Shown here piece by piece: positions 37,959 to 49,778 of a stretch of DNA of 64,000 bases (positions are counted from its first letter, which is position 1; the number at the start of each line of letters is the position of its first letter). The position numbers and the translations under genes are program-made. Origin of the DNA: Cupriavidus taiwanensis (lineage in GTDB: Bacteria > Pseudomonadota > Gammaproteobacteria > Burkholderiales > Burkholderiaceae); assembly GCF_900250075.1 (NCBI RefSeq), contig NZ_LT977070.1, forward strand, positions 3,080,894-3,144,893, read 5' to 3'. The notes under the pieces were generated by a model that saw nothing but the letters and a program-made list of their open reading frames with translations, searched no databases and was not told the DNA's origin.

Positions 37959-40151
37959 TCAGGCCTTCAGGTAGTGCTCGCGTCCACCCAGCCAGCGCGA
38001 CAGGTGCGCTTCGACCGCTTCCGGATAGTGCGCAAGCATCAGCTCGGCCGCCGCCTGGGCGTACTCCACCAGCCAGGCATCGGTCTGCAGGTCGGCAAAG
38101 CGCAACATCGCCTCGCCGGACTGGCGCGCGCCCAGGAATTCGCCCGGGCCGCGGATTTCCAGGTCGCGCCGCGCGATCTCGAAGCCGTCGGTGGTCTCGC
38201 GCATGGTCGCCAGGCGCTCGCGCGCGGTGGGCGACAGCGGCGCCTGGTACATCAGCAGGCAGACCGATTCGGCGCTGCCGCGCCCGACCCGGCCGCGCAG
38301 CTGGTGCAGCTGCGCCAGGCCGAAGCGCTCGGCATGCTCGATCACCATCAGCGAGGCATTGGGCACGTCCACGCCCACCTCGATCACGGTGGTGGCCACC
38401 AGCACCTGCAGGCGATTGGCGCTGAAGTCATCCATTACCGCGGCCTTCTCCGCCGGCGGCAGGCGCCCGTGCACCAGGCCCACGCGCAGGTCGGGCAGCG
38501 CCGCCACCAGGGTCTCGTAGGTCTCGACCGCGGTCTGCAGCTGCAGCGCCTCGCTTTCCTCGATCAGCGGGCACACCCAGTAGACCTGGCGACCTTCGGC
38601 CGCGGCATGGTGAATGCGCCCGATCACCTCGTCGCGGCGCTCGTCGTTGACCAGGCGCGTGACGATGGGCGTGCGCCCGGGCGGCAGCTCGTCGATCACC
38701 GAGACGTCGAGGTCGGCGTAGTAGGTCATGGCCAGCGTGCGCGGGATCGGCGTGGCCGACATCATCAGCTGGTGCGGCACGGTTTCGGCGCCGCCGGGCG
38801 CGGCGGGCGCCTCGGCGGCGCCCGCCTTGCCGCGCAGCGCCAGGCGCTGCGCCACGCCGAAGCGGTGCTGCTCGTCGACCACCGACAGCCCCAGCCTGGC
38901 AAAACGCACAGTGTCCTGGATCAGCGCATGGGTGCCGATCACCAGCTGGGCCTCGCCCGATTCCACGCGCGCCACCGCCGCGCGCTTGTCGCGCGCCTTC
39001 TGGCTGCCGGCCAGCCACACCACCGGCACACCCAGCGGCTCCAGCCACGCCGACAGCTTGCGGAAATGCTGCTCGGCCAGGATCTCGGTCGGCGCCATCA
39101 GCGCCGCCTGGAAGCCGGCATCGATGGCCTGGCACGCCGCCAGCGCGGCGACGATGGTCTTGCCGCTGCCCACGTCGCCCTGCAGCAGCCGGTGCATCGG
39201 GTGCGGCAGGCTCATGTCGGCGGCGATTTCGCCGACCACGCGCTGCTGCGCGCCGGTGAGCCGGAACGGTAAGGCCGCCAGGAAGCGCGTCAGCAGCCCG
39301 CCCTCGCGGCGCGGCATGGTCGGCGCGGTCTTGTCGCGGCGCGCCGCGTGCGCGCGCCGCAGCGAGATCTGCTGCGCCAGCAGTTCGTCGAACTTGACGC
39401 GCTGCCAGGCCGGGTGCGAGCGGTCGGCCAGCGCGGCCTCGCTCTCCTGCGGCGGCGGCGCGTGCAGCAGCCGCAGGCAGTCGGCCAGCGCACGCAACTG
39501 CAGGCGCGCCAGCGGCCCCTGCAGCACCGGTTGGGGCAGCGTCTCGGGCAAGGGGGTGCGCGCGAGCGCGCCGCCGATGGCCTTGCGCAGGTAGGCCTGC
39601 GGAATGCCGGCGGTGGACGGGTACACCGGCGTCAGGCGGTCTGGCAGCGCCTCGCCGGCCAGCACCGGGCGCACGGTCGGATGGACCATCTCGGCGCCGA
39701 AGAAACCGCCACGGACCTCGCCGCGCACGCGCAGGCGCACGCCTTCGGCCATCTGCTTGGTCTGGCTGCCGTAGAAATTCAGGAAGCGCAGGGTCAGTTC
39801 GCCGCTGTCGTCGGCAAGCTTCACCACCAGCTGGCGGCGCGGCCGGAACGTGACTTCGTTGGAGATGACTTCGCCTTCCACCTGGGCCGGCAGCCCGAGC
39901 CCGGCACGGTGGATGGCCTCGGCGATCGGCACCACCGTGGTCTCGTCCTCGTAGCGCATCGGCAGGTGCAGCACCAGGTCGACCGGGCGGCGCAGGCCCA
40001 GCTTGGCCAGCCGCGCGGCGGCCGTGGATGCGGCCGAGCCCGCGGCCTTGCCCTTGGCCGCGCCCGCCTTGCCGCGCGCGCTCGCCGCCGTGTCGCTGGC
40101 GTCGTTGGCGTCGGCAGGGTCCTGGATCGGTTCGGCGGCGGTTCCGGGCAT
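37959..40151 (-). CDS. recG: ATP-dependent DNA helicase RecG
   Basis: Branch-migrating helicase that remodels stalled replication forks. I start at the ATG at 40151 ([14 protein letters not shown]), giving 730 residues. The N-terminal 50 or so residues are Ala/Gly-rich and extend beyond E. coli RecG (693). The wedge/OB region follows ([18 protein letters not shown]), then helicase motifs: GDVGSGKT (I), [10 protein letters not shown] (Ia), VVDEQHRFG (II), [14 protein letters not shown] (III), and the TRG-type C-terminal block [12 protein letters not shown] (VI). A GTG at 40226 in the same frame is a less likely start. It is divergent from queA and upstream of oxyR. Confidence 0.95.
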   Translation of the reverse strand: MPGTAAEPIQDPADANDASDTAASARGKAGAAKGKAAGSAASTAAARLAKLGLRRPVDLVLHLPMRYEDETTVVPIAEAIHRAGLGLPAQVEGEVISNEVTFRPRRQLVVKLADDSGELTLRFLNFYGSQTKQMAEGVRLRVRGEVRGGFFGAEMVHPTVRPVLAGEALPDRLTPVYPSTAGIPQAYLRKAIGGALARTPLPETLPQPVLQGPLARLQLRALADCLRLLHAPPPQESEAALADRSHPAWQRVKFDELLAQQISLRRAHAARRDKTAPTMPRREGGLLTRFLAALPFRLTGAQQRVVGEIAADMSLPHPMHRLLQGDVGSGKTIVAALAACQAIDAGFQAALMAPTEILAEQHFRKLSAWLEPLGVPVVWLAGSQKARDKRAAVARVESGEAQLVIGTHALIQDTVRFARLGLSVVDEQHRFGVAQRLALRGKAGAAEAPAAPGGAETVPHQLMMSATPIPRTLAMTYYADLDVSVIDELPPGRTPIVTRLVNDERRDEVIGRIHHAAAEGRQVYWVCPLIEESEALQLQTAVETYETLVAALPDLRVGLVHGRLPPAEKAAVMDDFSANRLQVLVATTVIEVGVDVPNASLMVIEHAERFGLAQLHQLRGRVGRGSAESVCLLMYQAPLSPTARERLATMRETTDGFEIARRDLEIRGPGEFLGARQSGEAMLRFADLQTDAWLVEYAQAAAELMLAHYPEAVEAHLSRWLGGREHYLKA

Positions 40152-40378
40152 CGGCGAATAAGTTGGCAGCAGTCGCTGCGGGCTTCTGGACTGGCTGGCG
40201 CGGCGCCGGCGAATGGCGGGTATCACGCCCGGCGCGGCGGCAAGCGCGCCCGTGGCCTTACAATATCGGATTCGCCGATTGTACCCATGCCGGCTGCCAA
40301 TCCGGGCAGCGGAGTGACGCGCCGTGCCCGGCGCCCGCCTCCGCCACAGCCTGCAGACCGCGCAGACCGCCCCCCACG

Positions 40379-42596
<2,218 letters not shown>

Positions 42597-42710
42597 CAAC
42601 CCCGGGCGGCGCGAACTTTCCCGCCGCCCGCGGTCGAATAGCCGGTCAAGGCGCGGCGTCCGCCGCCGAAGTTGCCCCCAACGCACCCCGAACAAACCCG
42701 TATTCCGCCC

Positions 42711-42748
42711 TAGAATGCCAAGGGCGGGCTGGGTGCGAATGGTAGAAT
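42711..42748 (+). promoter_or_regulatory. Two TAGAAT hexamers before yajC
   Basis: TAGAAT occurs at 42711-42716 and again at 42743-42748, each a possible -10 box for yajC-secDF. No good -35 is seen at the right distance for either, so the call is tentative. Confidence 0.3.
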
Positions 42749-42787
42749 GTTCGATTAATTGACTGACTTTTGTGACGGAGAATCAAC

Positions 42788-43114
42788 GTGCTGATTTCTA
42801 ACGCATTTGCCCAGACCGCCGGTGCCGGCGGCGCGGCTGGCGGCCTGATGAGCTTCCTGCCCATCATCCTGATGTTTGGTGTGCTGTGGTTCATCATGAT
42901 CCGCCCGCAGATGAAGCGCCAGAAGGAAGCCAAGGCAATGCTCGAAGCGCTGGCAAAGAACGACGAAGTCGTCACCGCCGGTGGCATCCTGGGCCGCGTG
43001 ACCAAGGTCACCGACCAGTACGTCAGCCTGGAAATCGCCGAAGGCACCGAGATCACGGTGCAGAAGAATGCCGTGACCACGGTGCTGCCCAAGGGCTCGC
43101 TGAAGGCGCTCTGA
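42788..43114 (+). CDS. yajC: Sec translocon accessory subunit YajC
   Basis: Small inner-membrane protein of 108 residues that associates with SecD and SecF in the holotranslocon. It has one transmembrane helix (about 20-42, ending FIMIRPQMKRQKE) and a cytoplasmic tail with NDEVVTAGGILGRV. The start is a GTG at 42788, preceded by GGAGAA nine bases upstream; no ATG is available before the helix. secD follows after 209 bp, in which I find only small GC-rich inverted repeats. Confidence 0.95.
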   Translation: MLISNAFAQTAGAGGAAGGLMSFLPIILMFGVLWFIMIRPQMKRQKEAKAMLEALAKNDEVVTAGGILGRVTKVTDQYVSLEIAEGTEITVQKNAVTTVLPKGSLKAL

Positions 43115-43323
43115 TCCCCGGATCGCGCGCGCGACTCCCGCCTTTGTCTTTTCCGGCATGCCCGTTCGCGCATGCCCCGGCAGCCGCCTGATCCAGCCCG
43201 ACGAAGCCCGCGCGGCTTCGCTCCGCGGCTGCCAGGCGGCTGTTTGCCAAACCGGTTCGGCGCCGCCGACGTGGCGCGCCACGCCTGCGCCGGCCCCGCC
43301 AACCGCTGAATGACTGGCCCGAG

Positions 43324-45195
43324 ATGAATCGTTATCCGCTTTGGAAATACCTCGTGATCCTGGTGGCCCTGGCCATCGGCATCATCTACACCTTGCCGAA
43401 CTTCTTCGGCGAGGCGCCTGCCGTGCAGGTGTCCTCGGGCAAGGCCACGGTCAAGGTCGACCTGTCGATGCAGAAGCAGGTCGAAGAAATCCTGGCGCAG
43501 AACCAGCTGCAGCCCGACGGCGTCTTCTTCGATATCTCCGGCCAGTCGGGCTCGGTCAAGGCGCGCTTCCGCACCACCGACGAGCAGCTCAAGGCCAAGG
43601 ACGTGCTGTCGCGCACGCTGAACCCGGACGCGGCAGATCCCGCCTACGTGGTCGCGCTGAACCTGCTGTCGGGCTCGCCGCGCTGGCTGACCTCGCTGCA
43701 CGCGCTGCCGATGTACCTGGGCCTGGACCTGCGCGGCGGCGTGCACTTCCTGCTGCAGGTCGACATGAAGGGCGCGGTCGACAAGAAGCTCGACAGCCTG
43801 GCCGGCGACGCGCGCACCCTGCTGCGCGACAAGAACATCCGCCACGGCGGCATCGACCGCGACGGCGAGCGCCTGACGGTGCGCTTCAACAACGCCGACG
43901 ACGCCGGCCGCGCGCGCGCGCTGCTGGCCGACAACGTGCGCGAAGTGGCCTTCGCCATGGACGGCAACAACATCGTCGGCACCTTCACCGAGGCCGCCCG
44001 GCGCGCCGTGCAGGACGCCGCGGTCAAGCAGAACATCACCACGCTGCACAACCGCGTCAACGAACTCGGCGTGGCCGAGCCGGTGATCCAGCAGCAAGGC
44101 GCCGACCGCATCGTGGTGCAGCTGCCGGGCGTGCAGGACACCGCCAAGGCCAAGGACATCATCGGCCGCACCGCCACGCTGGAAGCGCGCCTGGTCGACA
44201 ACGACGCGCCGCGCAGCCCGCGCCCGGGCGACCCGGTCCCGTTCGGCAGCGAGCTGTTCACGCAAGGCAACGGCGCGCCGGTGGTGCTGAAGAAGCAGGT
44301 CATCTTCACCGGCGACCGCATCGAAAGCGCCTCGGCCGGCTTCGACCAGAACCAGCAGCCTTCGGTCAACATCAAGCTCGACGCCCAGGGCGGCCGCGTG
44401 CTGCGCGATGTCTCGCGCGAGAACCTGAAGAAGCCGATGGCGATCGTGCTGTTCGAAAAGGGCAAGGGCGAAGTGCTGACGGTGGCGACGATCCAGTCCG
44501 AACTGGGCTCGAGCTTCCAGATCACGGGCTCCTACTCCACCGAAGCCGCCAACGACCTGGCCCTGCTGCTGCGCGCCGGCTCGCTGGCCGCGCCGATGGA
44601 GATCATCGAAGAGCGCACCATCGGCCCGTCGCTGGGTGCCGACAACATCGAGAAGGGCTTCGACTCCGTTGCCTATGGCTTTGCCGCCATCGGCGTGTTC
44701 ATGATCCTGTACTACATGCTGTTCGGCGTGTTCTCGGTGGTGGCGCTGGGCGTGAACCTGCTGCTGCTGATCGCGGTGCTGTCGATGCTGCAGGCCACGC
44801 TGACGCTGCCGGGCATCGCCGCCATCGCGCTGGTGCTGGGCATGGCCATCGACGCCAACGTGCTGATCAACGAGCGCATCCGCGAGGAACTGCGCGCCGG
44901 CGCGTCGCCGCAGATGGCGATCGCGGTCGGTTTCGACCGCGCCTGGGCCACCATCCTGGACTCCAACGTGACCACGCTGATCGCCGGCCTGGCGCTGCTG
45001 GCGTTCGGTTCGGGCCCGGTGCGCGGCTTTGCCGTGGTGCACTGCCTGGGCATCCTGACCTCGATGTTCTCGGCGGTGTTCTTCAACCGCGGCCTGGTCA
45101 ACCTCTGGTACGGCCGCAAGAAGAAGCTGCAGAGCGTGGCCATCGGCCAGATCTGGAAGCCCGGCAATACCACCGACACGCCGGTCGCCAAGTAA
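43324..45195 (+). CDS. secD: Protein translocase subunit SecD
   Basis: RND-type membrane protein that, with SecF, uses the proton gradient to pull exported proteins through SecYEG. At 623 residues it has an N-terminal membrane helix (about 8-25), a large periplasmic domain and five C-terminal helices. Landmarks are GLDLRGGVHFLLQVD near residue 135, VNELGVAEPVIQQQG, and the family block EERTIGPSLGADNIEKG. VLGMAIDANVLINERIREEL carries the conserved charged residues. secF starts 41 bp downstream. Confidence 0.97.
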   Translation: MNRYPLWKYLVILVALAIGIIYTLPNFFGEAPAVQVSSGKATVKVDLSMQKQVEEILAQNQLQPDGVFFDISGQSGSVKARFRTTDEQLKAKDVLSRTLNPDAADPAYVVALNLLSGSPRWLTSLHALPMYLGLDLRGGVHFLLQVDMKGAVDKKLDSLAGDARTLLRDKNIRHGGIDRDGERLTVRFNNADDAGRARALLADNVREVAFAMDGNNIVGTFTEAARRAVQDAAVKQNITTLHNRVNELGVAEPVIQQQGADRIVVQLPGVQDTAKAKDIIGRTATLEARLVDNDAPRSPRPGDPVPFGSELFTQGNGAPVVLKKQVIFTGDRIESASAGFDQNQQPSVNIKLDAQGGRVLRDVSRENLKKPMAIVLFEKGKGEVLTVATIQSELGSSFQITGSYSTEAANDLALLLRAGSLAAPMEIIEERTIGPSLGADNIEKGFDSVAYGFAAIGVFMILYYMLFGVFSVVALGVNLLLLIAVLSMLQATLTLPGIAAIALVLGMAIDANVLINERIREELRAGASPQMAIAVGFDRAWATILDSNVTTLIAGLALLAFGSGPVRGFAVVHCLGILTSMFSAVFFNRGLVNLWYGRKKKLQSVAIGQIWKPGNTTDTPVAK

Positions 45196-45236
45196 GCGGC
45201 CCGCGGCACAACACGTAGTACAGAACAGGATTCAAC

Positions 45237-46208
45237 ATGGAATTCTTCCGCATCCGGCGCGACATTCCGTTCATGAAGCACGCGTTGATCTTCAACGTGA
45301 TCTCCTTCCTGACGTTTGCCGCGGCCGTATTCTTCCTCTGGCAAAAGGGCCTGCACCTGTCGATCGAATTCACCGGCGGCACGGTGATGGAGGTCAGCTA
45401 CCAGCAGGCGGCCGACCTGGAAAAGATCCGCGGCCAGGTGGGCAAGCTTGGCTATACCGACGTGCAGGTGCAGAACTTCGGCACCTCGCGCGACGTGATG
45501 ATCCGCCTGCCGCTGCAAAAGGGCCCGGACGGCAAGCCCGCGACGTCCGCCCAGCAGAGCGAGCAGGTGATGGCCGCGCTCACCGCGGCGTCGCCTGACG
45601 TCAAGCTGCAGCGCGTCGAGTTCGTCGGCCCGCAGGTGGGCAAGGAACTGGCCACCGACGGCCTGCTGGCGCTGCTGTGCGTGGTGGCCGGCATCGTGAT
45701 CTACCTGTCGTTCCGCTTCGAGTGGAAGTTCGCGGTGGCGGGCATCATCGCCAACCTGCACGACATCGTCATCATCCTGGGCTTCTTCGCCTTCTTCCAG
45801 TGGGAGTTCTCGCTGTCGGTGCTGGCGGCGATCCTGGCCGTGCTGGGCTACTCGGTGAACGAATCGGTGGTGATCTTCGACCGGATCCGCGAAGCCTTCC
45901 GCAAGTACCGCAAGATGACCACCCACGAGGTCATCGACCACGCCATCACCAGCACCATGTCGCGCACCATCATCACCCACGGCTCGACCGAAATGATGGT
46001 GCTGTCGATGTTCTTCTTCGGCGGCCCGACCCTGCACTACTTCGCGCTGGCGCTGACGGTGGGCATCCTGTTCGGCATCTACTCGTCGGTGTTCGTCGCC
46101 GCGGCACTGGCGATGTGGCTGGGCGTGAAGCGCGAGGACCTGGTCAAGGGCGAGAAGAAGGGCGAGTCGACCGACCGCAACGACCCCAACTACGGCGCGC
46201 AGGCCTGA
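45237..46208 (+). CDS. secF: Protein translocase subunit SecF
   Basis: Partner of SecD in the proton-driven secretion motor, 323 residues with six predicted transmembrane helices and one periplasmic domain. It shows SIEFTGGTVMEV, the helix-4 block LGYSVNESVVIFDRIRE, and TSTMSRTIITHGST, all diagnostic for SecF. A strong bidirectional terminator follows and ends the queA-tgt-yajC-secDF block. Confidence 0.97.
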   Translation: MEFFRIRRDIPFMKHALIFNVISFLTFAAAVFFLWQKGLHLSIEFTGGTVMEVSYQQAADLEKIRGQVGKLGYTDVQVQNFGTSRDVMIRLPLQKGPDGKPATSAQQSEQVMAALTAASPDVKLQRVEFVGPQVGKELATDGLLALLCVVAGIVIYLSFRFEWKFAVAGIIANLHDIVIILGFFAFFQWEFSLSVLAAILAVLGYSVNESVVIFDRIREAFRKYRKMTTHEVIDHAITSTMSRTIITHGSTEMMVLSMFFFGGPTLHYFALALTVGILFGIYSSVFVAAALAMWLGVKREDLVKGEKKGESTDRNDPNYGAQA

Positions 46209-46228
46209 GCCCTGCCCCGGAAAAAAAG

Positions 46229-46255
46229 AACGGCGCCCCGCGGGGCGCCGTTTTT
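46229..46255. terminator. Bidirectional terminator between secF and phcQ
   Basis: AACGGCGCCCC and GGGGCGCCGTT form an 11-bp stem with a very short loop. An A run precedes it and five T follow. It sits between the convergent secF and phcQ genes and can serve both. Confidence 0.9.
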
Positions 46256-46275
46256 CATGGCCTGGCCAGCAACAT

Positions 46276-47283
46276 TCAGGCCGGCATCGAGAAGCGCTCG
46301 ATCCATGCGGCCAGGCGGTCGGAAGCGAAGCCCTCGCTGCGCGGGGCGGCCCGGCAGACGATGGTGTCGCCGTCGCGAACGAACTTCAGCGCGCCGCCCG
46401 CTTCTTCCAGCCACAGCAGGCTGGCCAGCCAGGCGGCATGCTGGGCCGACACCGTCGTGCCCACGGGCTGAGCCAGGAACTCGGCCAGCGCGGCCGGCTG
46501 GGTCCAGACCACCGTATCGCCGTCGCGGCGCACCACCTCGCTGCCGAGCGCGTCGGCAACCACGGCGGCGGCATCGGCAGCGCCCCGGCCCGCATTGGCG
46601 CTGCGCAGCCCGGCCAGGCGTGTGCCCACGGCATGGCCGAAGCTACCGCTGCGCTCGGCTTCGGCGCGAACCAGGTCGGCATAGTCCATGCGCTGCCAGT
46701 CCGGCTCGGCGTTGCGGGCCCCCGCCAGGTCGACCGCCGCCAGGTAAGTCTCCACCGGCTGGAAATGGCCCGGGCCAATCAGGCTCGCGCACAGCGCGTG
46801 CAGCATGCCGATGCGGGTTGCCACGGTCTGGGTCTGCAGCACCGCCAGCTTCTCGCGCACCAGCTGGTCCCGTTCCTTGCGCAGGCCGGACATTTCCAGC
46901 GCCTGCTTGAGTTCCATGCGCAGCGCGGTGATATCCCACGGCTTCTTGATATAGCGGTGGATCTGCCCCTGGTTCACCGCCTCGACGGTCTGGTCGAGTT
47001 CCGAGTACGCGGTGGTCAGGATGCGCACGATATGCGGGTAGCGCTCGCGTGCATAGCGCAGCAGTTCGTTGCCGTACTCGCCCGGCATGCGCTGGTCCGA
47101 GACCAGCACGGCCAGGCTGTCGGCGTGAGCGTCCAGCAGCGTCTTGCCCTCCTCCACCGAACCGCCAGTCACCACCGGCGCCAGCGCGCCGATGGCCCGC
47201 TGGAAATATTTGACGGCGGTCGCCTCGTCATCGACGAACAGAATCGCCGGGGGTGGTGCCTGGGTGGCAATCGGTTCGCTCAT
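46276..47283 (-). CDS. phcQ: Response regulator PhcQ
   Basis: Predicted last member of the Phc cell-density signalling operon, 335 residues. The receiver domain spans about 13-130, with acidic pair Asp18/Asp19 (LFVDDE), phosphoacceptor Asp63 (VLVSDQRMP), and Lys113 or Lys114 in YIKKPWD. The remaining 200 or so residues contain no DNA-binding helix-turn-helix and no catalytic motif I recognise. The ATG overlaps the phcR stop (ATGA), so the two are coupled. In Ralstonia solanacearum the phcBSRQ operon controls activity of the global regulator PhcA; here the role is inferred from gene order and domains. Confidence 0.85.
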   Translation of the reverse strand: MSEPIATQAPPPAILFVDDEATAVKYFQRAIGALAPVVTGGSVEEGKTLLDAHADSLAVLVSDQRMPGEYGNELLRYARERYPHIVRILTTAYSELDQTVEAVNQGQIHRYIKKPWDITALRMELKQALEMSGLRKERDQLVREKLAVLQTQTVATRIGMLHALCASLIGPGHFQPVETYLAAVDLAGARNAEPDWQRMDYADLVRAEAERSGSFGHAVGTRLAGLRSANAGRGAADAAAVVADALGSEVVRRDGDTVVWTQPAALAEFLAQPVGTTVSAQHAAWLASLLWLEEAGGALKFVRDGDTIVCRAAPRSEGFASDRLAAWIERFSMPA

Positions 47284-48419
47284 CGGTCACTCCTAATCAT
47301 TCGATTCCTGAAATTTGGAAAGTCCAGCGTCACTGTGGTCCCGGCACCGGGAGCGGAGGCGATCCGGATGCCGCCGCCGAAGGACTGCATGACGCGGTTG
47401 CAGAAAATCATGCCGAGGCCACTGCCGCCAGCGCTGGCGTGGGTAGTGACCGGATCGACCAGCAGCCGCCCCATCACCTCTGGCGGGATGCCGGGGCCGT
47501 TGTCGCAGATGCGGATTTCCTGGTTGGGCTGGGTTGTCACCACGAAGCGCAGGGACGGCTGGTCCACGCCCGCGAGCGCGCGCAGCGCGTTGCTCATCAC
47601 CGACGACAGCACCAGCGCGACGCAGTTGGGCAGCGTCTGCACGGGGAAATCGCCCTGCATGTCGACGTCGACCCACTGGCGCTGCCCGCCGGTGAACGGA
47701 TACGTATCCAGCAGCGACGCCACCAGCGCGCCCGCACTGACCTCGGTGCCGGCGTCGGCCGCCGGCGTCTTGCTGACTCCCGCGCTGTTACGCACCGACT
47801 CCAGGAACGAAGACAGCACCGCCAGGCAATACTGCGCGTTGTCGTGCATGGCGCCCGCAGCCTGCCCGATCTCGCCTTGCCGCTGCTCGCTGTAGTCGGC
47901 CTGGACGCGGCTTTCGATGCCGCGCGCGAAGTTGGCAATGGCGGCCAGCGGCGTGTTCAGTTCATGCGCCAGGAAGGCCAGGGTTTCGTCGATCGCCATC
48001 AGGCGATGCTGGCGCAACGCGCGCTCCAGGTGGCGCTCGCCGGCCAGGTGCAGCACCTGGCGCACGTCGCCGACACTCAGGGGCTTTTCCAGGATGCGGA
48101 AGACTTCGCCGCTGTTGACCGTTTGCAACAGCATGTCCTTGTCGGCGTAGGCCGTCACCAAAATGCGCACGATCTGCGGATAGGCCTGGGCGACCTCGCG
48201 CAGCAGGTCGCCCCCGTCGCGGCCGGGCATGCGGAAATCGGTGACCAGGATCGCGATCCGCCCGCCCTCGGCGCGCAGCGTCGCCATCGCCTCGTCGGCG
48301 CCGGCGGCAAGCAGGACCTCATACTCGCTGCCGACCGCGCGCGCAAAGTACTTGCGCGCCATGTCTTCGTCGTCGACATAAAGGACGACATTGGGCCGGG
48401 CTTGCTGGAGTTCGCTCAT
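47280..48419 (-). CDS. phcR: PhcR: response regulator with C-terminal histidine kinase domain
   Basis: Unusual two-component protein of 379 residues with the receiver first and the kinase second. Receiver features are Asp16/Asp17 (LYVDDED), phosphoacceptor Asp61 (TDFRMPG) and Lys112 (RILEKPL). The kinase part has an H-box with His152 (FLAHELNTPLAAI), an N-box (SSVMSNALRALAG), G1 (ICDNGPGIP) and G2 (AGGSGLGMIFCNRVM). This order matches R. solanacearum PhcR. It starts at the ATG at 48419, five bases after the phcS stop, and overlaps phcQ. It should be phosphorylated by PhcS and may pass phosphate on; it has no DNA-binding domain. Confidence 0.87.
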   Translation of the reverse strand: MSELQQARPNVVLYVDDEDMARKYFARAVGSEYEVLLAAGADEAMATLRAEGGRIAILVTDFRMPGRDGGDLLREVAQAYPQIVRILVTAYADKDMLLQTVNSGEVFRILEKPLSVGDVRQVLHLAGERHLERALRQHRLMAIDETLAFLAHELNTPLAAIANFARGIESRVQADYSEQRQGEIGQAAGAMHDNAQYCLAVLSSFLESVRNSAGVSKTPAADAGTEVSAGALVASLLDTYPFTGGQRQWVDVDMQGDFPVQTLPNCVALVLSSVMSNALRALAGVDQPSLRFVVTTQPNQEIRICDNGPGIPPEVMGRLLVDPVTTHASAGGSGLGMIFCNRVMQSFGGGIRIASAPGAGTTVTLDFPNFRNRMIRSDR

Positions 48420-48424
48420 GCGAC

Positions 48425-49756
48425 TTACTCCGCGCGAGGCAGGTCGAAGCTGAACGCAGCCCACTGGCCGAGCTCGCTTTCGGCAAACAGCTGGCCGCCG
48501 TGGCGCTCGATCACGGCATAGCTGATCGACAGCCCCAGGCCCAGGCCCTGCCCGACTTCACGGGTGGTGAAGAACGGCTCGAACACCCGTGCCAGGTGCT
48601 CCGGCGCGATGCCGGGCCCGTTGTCGCGCACGGTCACGTGCAACCGGCCTTCGGCCCAGCGCACGGTGGTATGGATCGCGGGCTCGGTCGTGCCGGCCTT
48701 GCGCATGGCCAGCGCCGCGTTGGAGAACAGGTTGATCAGCACGCCGATGATGGCGGCCTCGTCGCCCAGCACCAGCGTATCCGCAGGCAACTCGCGCGTA
48801 ACCTTGACGCCGCGCAACTCATGCGCGGTCAGGCGGATCGAGGAATCCAGCGCCTTTTCGAACATGAACGGCGTGCCTTCCACCTCCGCGCCCGGCTTGC
48901 GGTAGGCGAAGGTCTTCAGGTCGGAGACGATATGCTGGATGCGCTGCATCCCCTGCTTGGCATCCACCAGGCATTCGGTCACCGACTCGCTTTCCTTGGC
49001 CTGGGGCTCTTCCATCGCCACCTCGATCGCCATCAGGCAGAAGTTCACCGGATTGTTGACCTCATGCAACAGACCCGCGGCCAGGGTACCGATCGCAGCC
49101 ATTTTTTCCTGCTGCAGCATCTGGCCCTTGATGTCGACCAGCTTGCGGTTGATGACCTCGAGCTCGGCGTTCTTCTCGGCCACCTCCGCCTTCAGGCGGA
49201 ACAGCATAAAGCGCGCGCGCTCGTTGAAATAGGTGTAGACCGCGCTGGCGGCGGCGGCAAACAACAGGAACAGCGAATTGACGATAAAGGTACCGAGCGG
49301 CTCGATGCCGCCGGGGTGAAACAGGCAGGCGAGCACATACAGCAGGTAGGAAAGCACGCCGAACACCAGGTTCTGCCACAGCCCGAACGGCAGCGCGATG
49401 CCTGATGCGAAGATGGCCAGGTTGAGCCCGACGTAGTACGGCGAATGCACCCCTTCGGTCTGCGAGATCATCCAGGCGATCATGATCTGCGGCAACAGCA
49501 GCCAGGTCAGCGTCAGCCAGGGCGCGAAGCGGCGGCCCGCGGCGCTGTACAGGACCACCACGACCCCGGCGATCAGCATCGACACCACCACGCGTGCCAC
49601 CGCGAAGGGAAACTGCTGCTGCGGATACTGTCCGTAGTCGAGCCCGACGCCGAGCAGGACCAGCACGATCGCGGTATAGGCGCCGCCGCGGCTGAAGGCC
49701 AGACGGAAGTCGACCAGTTCGGACTGGTAGCCGGCGTAGAGTTGGTTGGTGCTCAT
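48425..49756 (-). CDS. phcS: Sensor histidine kinase PhcS
   Basis: Membrane sensor kinase of 443 residues. Six hydrophobic helices lie at about 24-40, 50-71, 78-97, 108-125, 127-146 and 154-177. A coiled-coil-like linker (about 180-215) and a kinase core follow: His231 in LLHEVNNPVNF, N-box INLFSNAALAM, G1 DNGPGIAPEHL, F-box VFEPFFTTREVGQGLGLGLS. No large periplasmic loop exists, which fits sensing of a lipid-like ligand within the membrane. In R. solanacearum PhcS responds to a 3-hydroxy fatty-acid methyl ester. It starts at the ATG at 49756, 22 bp after phcB. Confidence 0.9.
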   Translation of the reverse strand: MSTNQLYAGYQSELVDFRLAFSRGGAYTAIVLVLLGVGLDYGQYPQQQFPFAVARVVVSMLIAGVVVVLYSAAGRRFAPWLTLTWLLLPQIMIAWMISQTEGVHSPYYVGLNLAIFASGIALPFGLWQNLVFGVLSYLLYVLACLFHPGGIEPLGTFIVNSLFLLFAAAASAVYTYFNERARFMLFRLKAEVAEKNAELEVINRKLVDIKGQMLQQEKMAAIGTLAAGLLHEVNNPVNFCLMAIEVAMEEPQAKESESVTECLVDAKQGMQRIQHIVSDLKTFAYRKPGAEVEGTPFMFEKALDSSIRLTAHELRGVKVTRELPADTLVLGDEAAIIGVLINLFSNAALAMRKAGTTEPAIHTTVRWAEGRLHVTVRDNGPGIAPEHLARVFEPFFTTREVGQGLGLGLSISYAVIERHGGQLFAESELGQWAAFSFDLPRAE

Positions 49757-49778
49757 GGCGTGACCCGCGAGGACAGCC

